Notes: a model not told the origin generated them from the sequence alone. A stretch of DNA of 64,000 nucleotides from Paraclostridium sp051656405 (GCF_051656405.1 NZ_JBOGBV010000060.1:1-64000); one strand, 5' to 3'; shown: positions 1 through 7,835, counted from the first letter of the stretch. Translations and numbers: made by a program.

Positions 1-263
1 TTTGCAAAAGCAACTCCTTCTATTGCCCAGTTGTCACTTTCTGTTCCACCAGCTGTAAAGTATATTTCATTTGGTTTTGCATTTATAAGATTAGCTACAG
101 TTTCTCTTGATTTATCTAAAACATTCTTTGCATCTCTCCCGAAAGAATGAAAACTTGATGCATTTCCGAAAGTTTCAGTGAAGTAAGGCATCATAGCATC
201 TAATACTTCTTGTTTTACAGGAGTTGTAGCCGAATAATCCATATATATTTTTCTTTTTTCCAT
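1..263 (-). CDS. iscS: Cysteine desulfurase IscS/NifS, N-terminal part (cut by window edge)
   Basis: The first ~87 residues are present and the rest lies beyond the left edge. The protein begins MEKRKIYMDYSATTPV, the hallmark start of class V PLP-dependent cysteine desulfurases, and goes on to FGNASSFHSFGR and IYFTAGGTESDNWAI, the conserved cofactor-site segment. The family takes sulfur from cysteine, forming a persulfide for Fe-S cluster assembly and tRNA thiolation. The start at 263 is chosen because AGGAG lies 9 bases upstream; an in-frame ATG at 272 is too close to that site. It follows iscR by 18 bases on the same strand, so the two are probably cotranscribed. The catalytic Lys and Cys are outside the window. 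Confidence 0.93.
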   Translation of the reverse strand, partial: MEKRKIYMDYSATTPVKQEVLDAMMPYFTETFGNASSFHSFGRDAKNVLDKSRETVANLINAKPNEIYFTAGGTESDNWAIEGVAFA

Positions 264-281
264 TTCATTCATCTCCTAAAT

Positions 282-731
282 CTATTTTATAATTAAATCT
301 GTTATATCATTTATGTTTTTATTTTTATTGTAATCATCTATCATGTTTTGAAGTGTTATTGAATTTATAACATCTTCAATACCTTTTTTAAGTCTCTCCC
401 AAACAATTTTGGTAACACATATGTCGGAGTTTTCACATATATCTTCATCTACTACACAGTCTGATATTGAAACAGGACCTTCAAGTACTATTAGTATATC
501 TCCTACAGTTATATCTTTAGGTTCTTTAACTAATAAATATCCTCCTTGAGCACCCCTTACACTTTTAATCAATCCAGCTTTTTTAAGTGCAGAAAATATT
601 TGCTCTAAATATTGCTCTGATATATTTTGCTTTTGAGCTATTTGTCTTAATGGAACTGGTCCATTTTTCTGTGTCAACGAAAGCTCAAATATTGCTTTTA
701 GTCCGTATCTACCTTTAGTTGATAACTTCAT
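282..731 (-). CDS. iscR: Rrf2-family Fe-S regulator IscR
   Basis: A 149-residue winged-helix repressor. The N-terminus (MKLSTKGRYGLKAIFEL) and the recognition region (IAQKQNISEQYLEQIFSAL) are typical of Rrf2 proteins. Three cysteines at about 92, 99 and 105 match the [2Fe-2S] ligand pattern of IscR, so it probably senses cluster status rather than cysteine as CymR does. The ATG at 731 is preferred because GAAGG lies 8 bases before it; an upstream in-frame GTG at 740 overlaps that site. Directly downstream is iscS. A strong sigma-A promoter and an imperfect palindrome just after the start point suggest autorepression. Confidence 0.92.
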   Translation of the reverse strand: MKLSTKGRYGLKAIFELSLTQKNGPVPLRQIAQKQNISEQYLEQIFSALKKAGLIKSVRGAQGGYLLVKEPKDITVGDILIVLEGPVSISDCVVDEDICENSDICVTKIVWERLKKGIEDVINSITLQNMIDDYNKNKNINDITDLIIK

Positions 732-760
732 TTTATACACCTTCTTTTCAAATAGGTATT

Positions 761-781
761 CCCGACTAACTTACTAGGTTT
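761..781 (-). promoter_or_regulatory. Candidate IscR operator in the iscR 5' leader
   Basis: Read on the minus strand, ACCTAGTAAG is followed by TTAGTCGGG, two imperfectly inverted halves sharing CC..A.TAA / TTAGTCGG. It covers roughly +6 to +26 of the predicted transcript, a place where repressor binding would block iscR. The resemblance to Firmicute IscR sites is from memory and needs a motif test. Confidence 0.45.
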
Positions 782-794
782 TATCTTCAAGATT

Positions 795-823
795 ATTTTA
801 TTATATCCTAGTGATCTTGTCAA
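795..823 (-). promoter_or_regulatory. Sigma-A promoter of iscR-iscS
   Basis: On the minus strand, TTGACA (818-823) and TAAAAT (795-800) are separated by exactly 17 bases, close to the vegetative consensus. The predicted start is near 787. Confidence 0.7.
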
Positions 824-853
824 CATTAAATTCATACTATTTTTGTAGGAATT

Positions 854-892
854 AAAAAAAGAGTTAAAACCTTGTGTTTTCAACTCTTTTTA
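854..892 (-). terminator. Terminator after the GNAT acetyltransferase gene
   Basis: On the minus strand, AAAGAGTTGAAAAC pairs with GTTTTAACTCTTT around a short loop and is followed by a T run. It separates the acetyltransferase from iscR. Confidence 0.75.
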
Positions 893-896
893 TTCT

Positions 897-1667
897 TCAC
901 CTATAATAAATTACCCACTGACCAACTTCTTTAAACCCTAATTTTTTATAAATTTTTCCGGCATCTTCATTATCATAAAATAAGCATGGCTTCTTTTTTT
1001 CATTTATCAAATTATTACATAACTTAACTATACATTTTGTTGCATACCCCTTATTCCTATACATAGGGTGTGTACCTACTCCAACTATCATTGCATGTGT
1101 AGCACTTTCTGATGTAGATTTTGCCATAGATACAATTTTTTTATCTTTTTCAATGTAATAACCTCTTCCAGTTCTTAAATTTTCTCTTATACTTTGTATT
1201 GTAGGTTTTTGAAATTCATTTATATCTTCATATAAATTAAGCACCTTACCTATTTTTCCAAATCTAATTTTTTTGACATCACTATCTACTTTATATTCAT
1301 TTAAATAGCTTCGATTTTTCAATATACAAAAGTTAACAATTCTTTTTCTATCATAATTAATATATGGCTCTATATATTTTAAAGTTTCAATTTTACCATT
1401 TATGTTACTAAATGGTAAGCTATTTATATGATTAATAAAGCAAGTCAAATCGCTATTATCATAAGAATACAACGTTAATAGATCAAAGTATTGTATAAGT
1501 AATCCATTTATATCTCCAACGGTATTTAAATCTCCCCATATATTAAAGAATTGATTATCATATCCATATCTTTCAATATCCCCTATTACAAATAAATTAA
1601 AATCTTCTTCTCTTCTTAAGTATTCAATAATTTGATTATGGTAACATTCATCTAACTTTAGAATCAT
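897..1667 (-). CDS. GNAT-family N-acetyltransferase
   Basis: The protein has 256 residues. Its C-terminal third carries the GNAT fold: HAMIVGVGTHPMYRNKGYA includes the acetyl-CoA pyrophosphate loop (RNKGYA), and LFYDNEDAGKIYKKLGFKEVG is the usual last helix and strand. The N-terminal ~150 residues look like a degenerate second GNAT half, as in other ~260-residue clostridial members. Substrate unknown. The start at 1667 is preferred over an in-frame ATG at 1682 because GGAGG sits 5 bases before it. It is monocistronic with its own terminator. Confidence 0.8.
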   Translation of the reverse strand: MILKLDECYHNQIIEYLRREEDFNLFVIGDIERYGYDNQFFNIWGDLNTVGDINGLLIQYFDLLTLYSYDNSDLTCFINHINSLPFSNINGKIETLKYIEPYINYDRKRIVNFCILKNRSYLNEYKVDSDVKKIRFGKIGKVLNLYEDINEFQKPTIQSIRENLRTGRGYYIEKDKKIVSMAKSTSESATHAMIVGVGTHPMYRNKGYATKCIVKLCNNLINEKKKPCLFYDNEDAGKIYKKLGFKEVGQWVIYYR

Positions 1668-1819
1668 TTTATCCTCCGACATATAAGTTTAATGCTAAAT
1701 AATATGTTATTAGTTATTTATTTATTCTTTTTTATAAGGCTTTTTTCCTTCATTAAATTAGTTATTATTTTATAATTATATCAAATTAAAACAAAAATTT
1801 ATTTTTATAGTCAAATTAC

Positions 1820-1848
1820 TTGAAAATGTATTTTCATAGTGATATATT
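1820..1848 (+). promoter_or_regulatory. Sigma-A promoter for the 1881 gene
   Basis: TTGAAA (1820-1825) and TATATT (1843-1848) are 17 bases apart, 33 bases before the start codon, with an AAGAAGGG ribosome-binding site in between. Confidence 0.6.
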
Positions 1849-1880
1849 AGTTTTAATAATTTCAGAAAGAAGGGTTAATT

Positions 1881-2438
1881 ATGACTGTATTAGATGTCTT
1901 TGTTAAAAATTTATGTGGAACATTTAATAACGATGAGCAAATAGAATCTGAATTTAAAAAAGATGAGGTAAAACACCCTTATGCAAAACATATAAATGGT
2001 ATATGTAATGATAAAATAAAAAATTTACCTAAAGATTTTAAAGGTTACTTTGTTATAGAAGAAAGCTATTATAAACAAGGTAATTTCAGCAACATATTAC
2101 CTCATTTATTTTTATTTACACTAAATGAAGATAATAAAGTTGTATTAACATCATATGAATTACCTGAAGGAGTTAAAAAAGAAGATTTTAGAAATGACAA
2201 TGAATCCTTAACAATGGATTATAATGATTTAATTACATCTGAAAAGTTTACACCTATGGTCTATGATGAGTCTAATGGAGTATTTACTGGAGAAAGTACT
2301 AGTCATTTTTCACCTGTAACTAAATTCGAACTAAAAGAAAGAATAGAAGACTCTACATTATATGTAAGTGAAGTTTTTTATAAAAATGATAAGATAACTT
2401 TTGGATTTGTTGATCCACTAATATATAAAAGAATATAA
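1881..2438 (+). CDS. Uncharacterised 185-residue protein, weakly CpcT/CpeT-like
   Basis: I do not recognise this gene with confidence. It is acidic, soluble, and has no signal peptide or membrane segment. Features seen are an early GTFNNDEQIESE stretch, a central hydrophobic strand LPHLFLFTLNEDNKVVLTSYELPEG, and STSHFSPVTKF near the middle. The N-terminal and central segments recall the CpcT/CpeT beta-barrel family (chromophore lyase fold), but no phycobiliprotein is expected in such an organism, so any relation would be structural. It has its own promoter and terminator and is a single-gene unit. Confidence 0.7.
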   Translation: MTVLDVFVKNLCGTFNNDEQIESEFKKDEVKHPYAKHINGICNDKIKNLPKDFKGYFVIEESYYKQGNFSNILPHLFLFTLNEDNKVVLTSYELPEGVKKEDFRNDNESLTMDYNDLITSEKFTPMVYDESNGVFTGESTSHFSPVTKFELKERIEDSTLYVSEVFYKNDKITFGFVDPLIYKRI

Positions 2439-2439
2439 T

Positions 2440-2473
2440 AAAAAGGTACAGCATCTAAGCTGTACTTTTTTTA
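2440..2473. terminator. Bidirectional terminator between the 1881 gene and rarA
   Basis: GTACAGC and GCTGTAC form the stem, flanked by an A run on one side and a T run on the other, so it can serve both convergent genes. Confidence 0.8.
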
Positions 2474-2480
2474 ATTTTAA

Positions 2481-3758
2481 TTAATCATTTCTATTCTTTA
2501 AAGTTTTCCAATACTGCTCAAATGATTTTTCATTTTTATTTAATCCATGAGTATAATACTTTCTATCCTTTATAGGATCAGGTAAATACTGTTGATCTAC
2601 GTAATTATTTTCATAGTCATGAGGATATTTATATTCAAGCCCTCTACCCAGCTTAGCTGCCCCTGAGTAATGAGCATCTTTTAAGTGCATAGGTATATCT
2701 CCTGTTTCTATACTATCTAAATCAGCTAGTGCTAAATCTATAGCACTTATTACTGAATTTGATTTTGGACACTGTGCTAAGTATATTGTAGCTTGCGCAA
2801 GAGGAATTCTTGCTTCTGGGAACCCTAATTTAAGAGCTGCTGAAACACAAGCTTCAGTTATGGTTATAGCTTGAGGAACAGCAAGCCCTACATCCTCACT
2901 TGCAACACACAATAACCTTCTTGTTATTCCTTGTATATCTCCTGCTTTTACAAGTCTTGCTAAATAATGTATAGCTGCATCTGCATCTGATCCTCTAAGA
3001 GATTTATGAAATGCAGATAGTATAGAATATCCATCATCTCCACCTCTATCAAAATTCATCATTTTTATAGTTGAACAATCCATAACATTTTCTAGTGTTA
3101 TATTTACATTATTAGATTTTATATCTGTTCCTAAATTAATAACTAACTCTAGCTTATTTAATGCACTTCTCATATCGCCATTACAAGTTTGAGAAATATA
3201 CTCTAATGCATTCTCGTCAACATTTACACTCTCATATGTATTAAGTTTTTTAATTTTTTCTACAGATTTTTTTAGACCTACAAATATATCATTTTTATTT
3301 ATTGATTTAAATTCGAATATAGTACTTCTACTTAATATAGCTTTATATACTACAAAATATGGATTGTCAGCTGTACTTGCTATTAATGTAACTGAACCAT
3401 CCTCTATAACTTCAAGAAGTGATTGTTGTTGCTTTCTATTTAAAGCTTGTATCTCGTCTAACATTAAAATTATTCCGTTATATGAAAATAAATCCCTTTT
3501 ACTGCTATCTATAGCATCTTTAATTTCTTTAGTTCCACAATTAACTGCGTTCAACTTTATATATTTTTTACCTGTTACATTAGCTATTATATTCGCCAAT
3601 GTAGTTTTTCCCGTCCCAGGTGGCCCATATAAAATCATATTTGGAATAGTTTTATTATCAATAAGTTTATTTATAATTTTTCCTTTTCCTATTATGTGAG
3701 TTTGCCCTATCATGTCATCTATTTGTTGAGGTCTTAATTTATCAGCTAATGGTTGCAT
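2481..3758 (-). CDS. rarA: Replication-associated recombination protein RarA (MgsA)
   Basis: A 425-residue AAA+ ATPase of the clamp-loader clade. Walker A is GPPGTGKTT at residues 45-53 and Walker B is ILMLDEIQAL. Sensor 1 (LIASTADNPYF) and the arginine region (ILSRSTIFEF) follow. The C-terminal half has the MgsA tetramerisation signature (ALNKLELV; LARLVKAGDIQGITRRLLCVASEDVGLA). The family acts at stalled replication forks. The length is normal. The start has a GGAGG ribosome-binding site. The gene stands alone, with a converging neighbour downstream and a divergent gene upstream. Confidence 0.93.
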   Translation of the reverse strand: MQPLADKLRPQQIDDMIGQTHIIGKGKIINKLIDNKTIPNMILYGPPGTGKTTLANIIANVTGKKYIKLNAVNCGTKEIKDAIDSSKRDLFSYNGIILMLDEIQALNRKQQQSLLEVIEDGSVTLIASTADNPYFVVYKAILSRSTIFEFKSINKNDIFVGLKKSVEKIKKLNTYESVNVDENALEYISQTCNGDMRSALNKLELVINLGTDIKSNNVNITLENVMDCSTIKMMNFDRGGDDGYSILSAFHKSLRGSDADAAIHYLARLVKAGDIQGITRRLLCVASEDVGLAVPQAITITEACVSAALKLGFPEARIPLAQATIYLAQCPKSNSVISAIDLALADLDSIETGDIPMHLKDAHYSGAAKLGRGLEYKYPHDYENNYVDQQYLPDPIKDRKYYTHGLNKNEKSFEQYWKTLKNRND

Positions 3759-3968
3759 TTTTACCTCCTAACTTTATATGTAAAATTGTATATAAATAAA
3801 AATTTAGTTCTTTTTTACTTACATTATTATACTACCTTTCAAATTTTATTTCATCCTATAGTACTTTTACTATATGTCATTATTTATAATCAAGTCTTAT
3901 CTTAGGAATAAATTTTATTTTAAATTAGTATATTTATAGTATATGTGATTGTTGAAAGGGGATATTTT

Positions 3969-4607
3969 ATGCAATATATGAATATGAATGCAATTAGAGA
4001 GAAAGGACAACTCTCTATAAATGGAGTCGGAACTGTTAGAGTTAAGGCTGACTTAGCTTTATTGACAGTAGGTGTAACTACATCTAATCCTGATGTTCAA
4101 GTAGCTCAGGTAGAAAATTCAAATACTGTAAATGCTATAATAATTAGCCTAACTGACTATGGTATTCCAAAAGAAAATATAAATGCTTATGATGTTTCTA
4201 TAAATAAAAAATATGACAATATAACAAATGAACTTGTCGCTTATGAAATTACTACTACTTTAAGAATTGAAATCACTGATCTAAAAAATTTAGGTGATAT
4301 TTACTCTTTAGCTATAGAAAACGGAGCTAATAGTAATATTAATATTTCATTTACTGTATCTGATACAGCGCCTCATTATAAAGAGGCACTTTTAGCTGCA
4401 ACTCAAGATGCATTGGATAAAGGTGCATTGTTAGCTAAAAACCTTGGTATAAAATTAAGACCTTTACCTGAAAGTATTTTTGAAAATAGTACTTCTATTT
4501 ACTCCGTAAGTAAAAGAGATGTTGGATATGCAAGCTCTCCTTATCTATCATCAGGGGATTTAATAGTTACAGCTCAAGTAACTGTTGTTTTTAATACTTA
4601 TATATAG
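3969..4607 (+). CDS. SIMPL-domain (DUF541) protein
   Basis: A 212-residue protein that is nearly all SIMPL/DUF541 domain. The opening SINGVGTVRVKADLALLTVGVTT is the diagnostic first strand pair, and LAAATQDALDKGALLAKNLGI matches the long helix seen before the C-terminal strand. Bacterial relatives are usually exported (for example oxidative-stress protein YggE), but this one has no signal peptide and may be cytoplasmic, as in many clostridia. The ATG at 3969 is chosen because AAAGGGG precedes it; an in-frame GTG at 3945 has no such site. Molecular function unknown. Confidence 0.8.
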   Translation: MQYMNMNAIREKGQLSINGVGTVRVKADLALLTVGVTTSNPDVQVAQVENSNTVNAIIISLTDYGIPKENINAYDVSINKKYDNITNELVAYEITTTLRIEITDLKNLGDIYSLAIENGANSNINISFTVSDTAPHYKEALLAATQDALDKGALLAKNLGIKLRPLPESIFENSTSIYSVSKRDVGYASSPYLSSGDLIVTAQVTVVFNTYI

Positions 4608-4611
4608 CCAT

Positions 4612-4640
4612 AAAAAAAGCTGCTATAAAAGCAGCTTTTT
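4612..4640. terminator. Bidirectional terminator
   Basis: AAAAAAGCTGC and GCAGCTTTTT form a stem around TATAAAA. It serves the SIMPL gene and the converging 4639 gene. Confidence 0.8.
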
Positions 4641-5058
4641 ATACTATACAATTTTCTATTTGAACTATATAATCACTACAATGTTCACATATTATTATAC
4701 TTACTATATAACTATCATCTACTTTTCCAGATCTACTTAACTTATTAAATGACAGTCCTTCATATTCTTTATCTATATCACTAATTACATATTTACCATC
4801 CTTTGAAAAAACATAAAAATGATATTCTAAGAATCCAAAGAATTTTTGTTTTTCTTTAACTCCGGCTAAACACTCTGGACAGGCTTCTTGGTAGTACTCT
4901 AAATCAAAATCAATATCTTCATCTTGATTTAATAATCTTAAAACCTCATCTAAATCTATGTTAGATACTGGTTTTTCCTCATCATTTATTAGCCCACTAC
5001 AGTTGCTTTCATTTAGTTCATAATCTTTTTCTCTAAATTTAAATTTAAAATTACTCAT
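4639..5058 (-). CDS. DUF3785-like cysteine-rich small protein
   Basis: The protein has 139 residues, is acidic, and lacks a signal peptide. It has two cysteine pairs: ACPECLAG near residue 60 and CEHC near the C-terminus, spaced as for one zinc site. Between them lies an aromatic segment (FFGFLEYHFYVFSKDGKYVI). The sequence resembles DUF3785, a family I know mainly from clostridia and of unknown function. It is 12 bases downstream of the glycosyltransferase gene on the same strand, so it may be cotranscribed with it. Confidence 0.7.
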   Translation of the reverse strand: MSNFKFKFREKDYELNESNCSGLINDEEKPVSNIDLDEVLRLLNQDEDIDFDLEYYQEACPECLAGVKEKQKFFGFLEYHFYVFSKDGKYVISDIDKEYEGLSFNKLSRSGKVDDSYIVSIIICEHCSDYIVQIENCIV

Positions 5059-5070
5059 AATACACCTCTT

Positions 5071-5976
5071 TTACTTTATATTCATTGGAGTTTCTTGCTT
5101 TTTAGCTGTCTCATATTCATCTTTAGTTATATATCCTAACTCTTGCATTTTATATAAAATTATATCTCGTCTTTTTTTAGCTGCTTCATAATCTGTGGAG
5201 TATAGTCCTGGATTATTTGTTATACCAGCCAATAACGCACATTCACCTAAATTAAGTTCACTTACATTTTTGTCAAAATAGATTTTGGCTCCTTTTTCAA
5301 CTCCATATGAACTTTTCCCTAAATATATATTATTTAAATAAAGTTCTAATATTTCTCGTTTATTCATATGTTTATTCATTTGCTTAGCGTTATACATGTC
5401 TTTAAGTTTTCTTTTTATAGTTTGATCTGTAGTAGTTAAAAGATTCTTTGAAAGTTGCATTTCAAGTGTGCTTCCACCTTGTGTAGATTTACTTATAGCA
5501 TTGTGTACAACCGACCTCGCTAAAGCCATGTAATCTACACCTTTATTATCATAAAATCGTTCATCTTCTATAGAAACTATCGCATTTTGTAAATTCACAG
5601 GAATTTTACTTATACTCACATATTCACTACTTATTGATTTATCCTTCATATATGAGTATGTAAGTTCAGGAGTATTTTTAAACATTACATTCATTAATAC
5701 ATTTCCAGCTATAGCTCCTACAAATGATATTATAAGTAAAAATATTAATGATTTTTTTAGTACTCCTAAAAACTTTTTATTTCTTAATTTCTTTTTAGCT
5801 CTTACTTTTTCAACTCTTTTTCCACTACTTGTATATTCTTTTCTATTATCATAATTCATACTATTCTCAGCTCTATTTATGTTATTTTTTTTAATAACTT
5901 GAGTTTTTGAGTTTCCATTATGAGAGCTAATTTTTTTACGCCTTATTTTATTATTTCCATCATCATAATAACTCAT
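5071..5976 (-). CDS. Monofunctional peptidoglycan glycosyltransferase (GT51)
   Basis: A 301-residue membrane-anchored enzyme that polymerises lipid II into glycan strands outside the membrane. Residues 1-72 are a strongly basic cytoplasmic tail, and one membrane helix spans about 75-97. The GT51 domain follows: motif 1 VSIEDERFYDNKGVD (catalytic Glu137), motif 2 GGSTLEMQLSKNLL, motif 3 REILELYLNNIYLGKSSYGVE, then LNLGECALLAGI. It ends without a transpeptidase domain, so it corresponds to monofunctional transglycosylases rather than class A PBPs. The long Lys/Arg/Asn tail is longer than in typical Mgt proteins. Confidence 0.9.
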   Translation of the reverse strand: MSYYDDGNNKIRRKKISSHNGNSKTQVIKKNNINRAENSMNYDNRKEYTSSGKRVEKVRAKKKLRNKKFLGVLKKSLIFLLIISFVGAIAGNVLMNVMFKNTPELTYSYMKDKSISSEYVSISKIPVNLQNAIVSIEDERFYDNKGVDYMALARSVVHNAISKSTQGGSTLEMQLSKNLLTTTDQTIKRKLKDMYNAKQMNKHMNKREILELYLNNIYLGKSSYGVEKGAKIYFDKNVSELNLGECALLAGITNNPGLYSTDYEAAKKRRDIILYKMQELGYITKDEYETAKKQETPMNIK

Positions 5977-6109
5977 TTTTTTCTCTCCTTTTTAAATATA
6001 TGAGTAATTATACCTTTTTATGCCAAATAAATCAAAACTTTAATTGTCTATAGTTTTATGTTTTTTTGTACTTATTATTTAAAATTATTTTATATAAATT
6101 TTGAAATTT

Positions 6110-6139
6110 TTGTGTAAACTTGATTTTTTAGGGTATAAT
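6110..6139 (+). promoter_or_regulatory. Promoter of the ferredoxin gene
   Basis: A perfect TATAAT (6134-6139) is preceded by a weaker TTGTGT (6110-6115) at 18 bases. An AGGAGG ribosome-binding site lies 11-12 bases before the ATG. Confidence 0.55.
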
Positions 6140-6171
6140 AAATCTGAACAAAATTTTAGGAGGTATTTATT

Positions 6172-6342
6172 ATGGCTTACAAAATAAATGATGCTTGCAT
6201 AAGTTGTGGAGCATGTGAACCAGAATGTCCAGTTAGTTGTATATCTGCAGGAGATGACAAATACGTTATAGATCCTGATGTATGTATAGAGTGTGGAACT
6301 TGTAACAGCGTATGTCCTGTTGACGCTCCTCAACCAGAATAA
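6172..6342 (+). CDS. 2[4Fe-4S] ferredoxin, clostridial type
   Basis: A 56-residue protein beginning MAYKINDACISCGACEPECP. It contains two CxxCxxCxxxCP motifs (CISCGACEPECP and CIECGTCNSVCP), ligating two [4Fe-4S] clusters. It is a low-potential electron carrier in the cytoplasm, for example for pyruvate:ferredoxin oxidoreductase and hydrogenase. The length and spacing are those of classic clostridial ferredoxin. It is a single gene with a good promoter, AGGAGG and a long terminator. The opposite strand also has an open frame here, but that is a shadow. Confidence 0.96.
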   Translation: MAYKINDACISCGACEPECPVSCISAGDDKYVIDPDVCIECGTCNSVCPVDAPQPE

Positions 6343-6356
6343 TACATAAATTAAAT

Positions 6357-6398
6357 AGACAAAAAAAGAAAAGCTCTTAGCTTTTCTTTTTTTTGTCT
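6357..6398 (+). terminator. Terminator of the ferredoxin gene
   Basis: A long stem: GACAAAAAAAGAAAAGCT pairs with AGCTTTTCTTTTTTTTGTC around a 3-base loop, ending in a T run. Confidence 0.85.
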
Positions 6399-6441
6399 AT
6401 TTTCAAATCCAAAATTCAATTTGATTTATTTTATACTTTTT

Positions 6442-6482
6442 TGTCGAAAATTGTTGACATATTTGTCGAATCTTGTTATTAT
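6442..6482 (+). promoter_or_regulatory. Sigma-A promoter with two Spo0A boxes
   Basis: TTGACA (6454-6459) and TATTAT (6477-6482) are 17 bases apart. Two perfect TGTCGAA heptamers, the Spo0A box, lie at 6442-6448 and 6464-6470, 22 bases apart and so on the same helix face. The first is upstream of -35 and the second lies in the spacer. The arrangement implies control by phosphorylated Spo0A of the RNA that follows. Confidence 0.6.
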
Positions 6483-6488
6483 TATTTC

Positions 6489-6628
6489 AGAAGGTTATTC
6501 CCCTGATAACCTTAAAATTTTTACTCCCCAAATAAAATATATTCCCTAATAAACCCCTTTTTATAATATATTTTACCCCTTTAAAAGCCTTACTTTGATC
6601 GGTATGAAAGTAAGGCTATTATTTTATT
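6489..6628 (+). ncRNA. Candidate small RNA with C-rich motifs
   Basis: Transcription from the promoter at 6454-6482 would give an RNA of ~140 nt with no open frame. It opens with a hairpin (AAGGTTAT / ATAACCTT, 6491-6513) whose loop is TCCCCTG. It continues as A/T-rich single strand punctuated by CTCCCCA, ATTCCCT, AACCCCT and TACCCCT, and ends in a strong hairpin (6587-6616) with a T-rich tail. C-rich unpaired motifs are the usual contact sites of small RNAs that pair with ribosome-binding sites (for example UCCC motifs of staphylococcal Rsa RNAs). The assignment is an inference from promoter, structure and terminator. Confidence 0.55.
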
Positions 6629-6630
6629 TA
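6583..6630. terminator. Bidirectional terminator overlapping the kinase stop codon
   Basis: GCCTTACTTT (6587-6596) pairs with AAAGTAAGGC (6607-6616). On the minus strand TTTT follows; on the plus strand TATTATTTTATTT follows. The stop codon of the kinase gene (6590-6592) and its last eight codons lie inside the hairpin. Confidence 0.7.
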
Positions 6631-7651
6631 CTTCCTTAAAAGCCTCGTATTTTCTCTCTATATATTCATAACAATAACCTTTATATATATTATATTTTCT
6701 ACTTTCCTTATTAACTCTTATAGTTTTTATATTCCAATAACCTGAATCCTCACTAACTATAATTTGTATAATAGTATTATCATTATTCCTTCTTGTAAAA
6801 TAATGATTTTCATCACTACCTTCGTATTTCCAATCTAAGTTCTCATTTATACACTTAATATCTTTAATTATCTCTGATACATTTTCATATCGATCTTGTG
6901 GACTTACATTTATGCATTTTTCAATTATATTTATCATGTCTTTAGGGACGTGCGGTAAATATTTATTTCTTTTAGGAAATTTACCACATGCTGATGCTAC
7001 TTTAACCATGTTTATATCTTTATATTTTTTTAATTGGTTATTATATTCTAAATTTCCATTACACATTCTATACAAAGTTGTACCTATTTGGTATATATCA
7101 ACTTTTCTATCTATAACAGTGCTCTTACATTGTTCTGGAGCTATGTGTTTATAATAAACATTTCTTAATTTACCAACTCCATTTTTATTTAAATATACAG
7201 CTGAACCAAAATCAGTTAATACAGCTTTATTTTCATTACTTATAAGTATATTATTTGGTTTTATGTCACAATGTGCAATTCCTATATTGTGTATATACTC
7301 AACAGCATATAAAAAATCTAATGCATAATTCTTTATTTCTCTTATAGTTAAATTTCTTGTTTCTAATAAATGATATAGTGATCCATTTTTATAATAAGGC
7401 ATTGTTATATATATATTTTCATCATCATATGATACATGATTTATTTTTATTATATTCGGATGATTTGCTTTACATATTTTTTTTGGTTCTTCAAAACATT
7501 TTTCTGGATTTTTAAAAGATGATTTTTTTATTTTCTTTAATATGAATTGTCTCCCCATTTGACTATCTTCAACTAAATATAACTTTGAATTAACCCCTTC
7601 AGATTTTAAAGGTTTTATTATTTTTAAGTCTATATTAGTAATTATATCCAT
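6590..7651 (-). CDS. Soluble Ser/Thr protein kinase (Hanks type)
   Basis: A 353-residue kinase with the domain at about 10-270. It has the ATP-site lysine (FILKKIKK, near 39), the catalytic loop HCDIKPNN (Asp129), DFG at 147-149, an APEQ segment and DIYQIGTTLYRM (subdomain IX). The glycine loop is degenerate (SEGVNSKLYLVED). There is no membrane helix or PASTA domain, unlike PrkC, so it is cytosolic. Residues ~275-353 form an unrecognised C-terminal domain rich in aromatic and charged residues. It stands alone, and no phosphatase gene is adjacent. Substrates are unknown. Confidence 0.87.
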   Translation of the reverse strand: MDIITNIDLKIIKPLKSEGVNSKLYLVEDSQMGRQFILKKIKKSSFKNPEKCFEEPKKICKANHPNIIKINHVSYDDENIYITMPYYKNGSLYHLLETRNLTIREIKNYALDFLYAVEYIHNIGIAHCDIKPNNILISNENKAVLTDFGSAVYLNKNGVGKLRNVYYKHIAPEQCKSTVIDRKVDIYQIGTTLYRMCNGNLEYNNQLKKYKDINMVKVASACGKFPKRNKYLPHVPKDMINIIEKCINVSPQDRYENVSEIIKDIKCINENLDWKYEGSDENHYFTRRNNDNTIIQIIVSEDSGYWNIKTIRVNKESRKYNIYKGYCYEYIERKYEAFKEVNKIIALLSYRSK

Positions 7652-7792
7652 AATATAGTATCACCACCTAAAAACACTCCTATCATAACCCCCATTACTG
7701 TCACTCCTAACTCTGCATTTTTATGACTTATATATACTATGATTTTTAAGTATAAATAAACACTAAAAAAACAAATTCAATTTTGTATACTT

Positions 7793-7834
7793 AAAAAACC
7801 CTTATACTTATTTTAGTAAGCATAAGGGTTTTTT
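7793..7834 (-). terminator. Terminator of the 7836 exonuclease gene
   Basis: AAAAAACCCTTAT pairs with ATAAGGGTTTTTT around an inner CTTA/TAAG stem, ending in a T run on the minus strand. Confidence 0.8.
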
Positions 7835-7835
7835 G

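Noticed and set aside
6085..6333. 82-codon open frame on the minus strand over the ferredoxin
   Set aside because: The plus-strand ferredoxin with two perfect cluster motifs, promoter and terminator is clearly the real gene.
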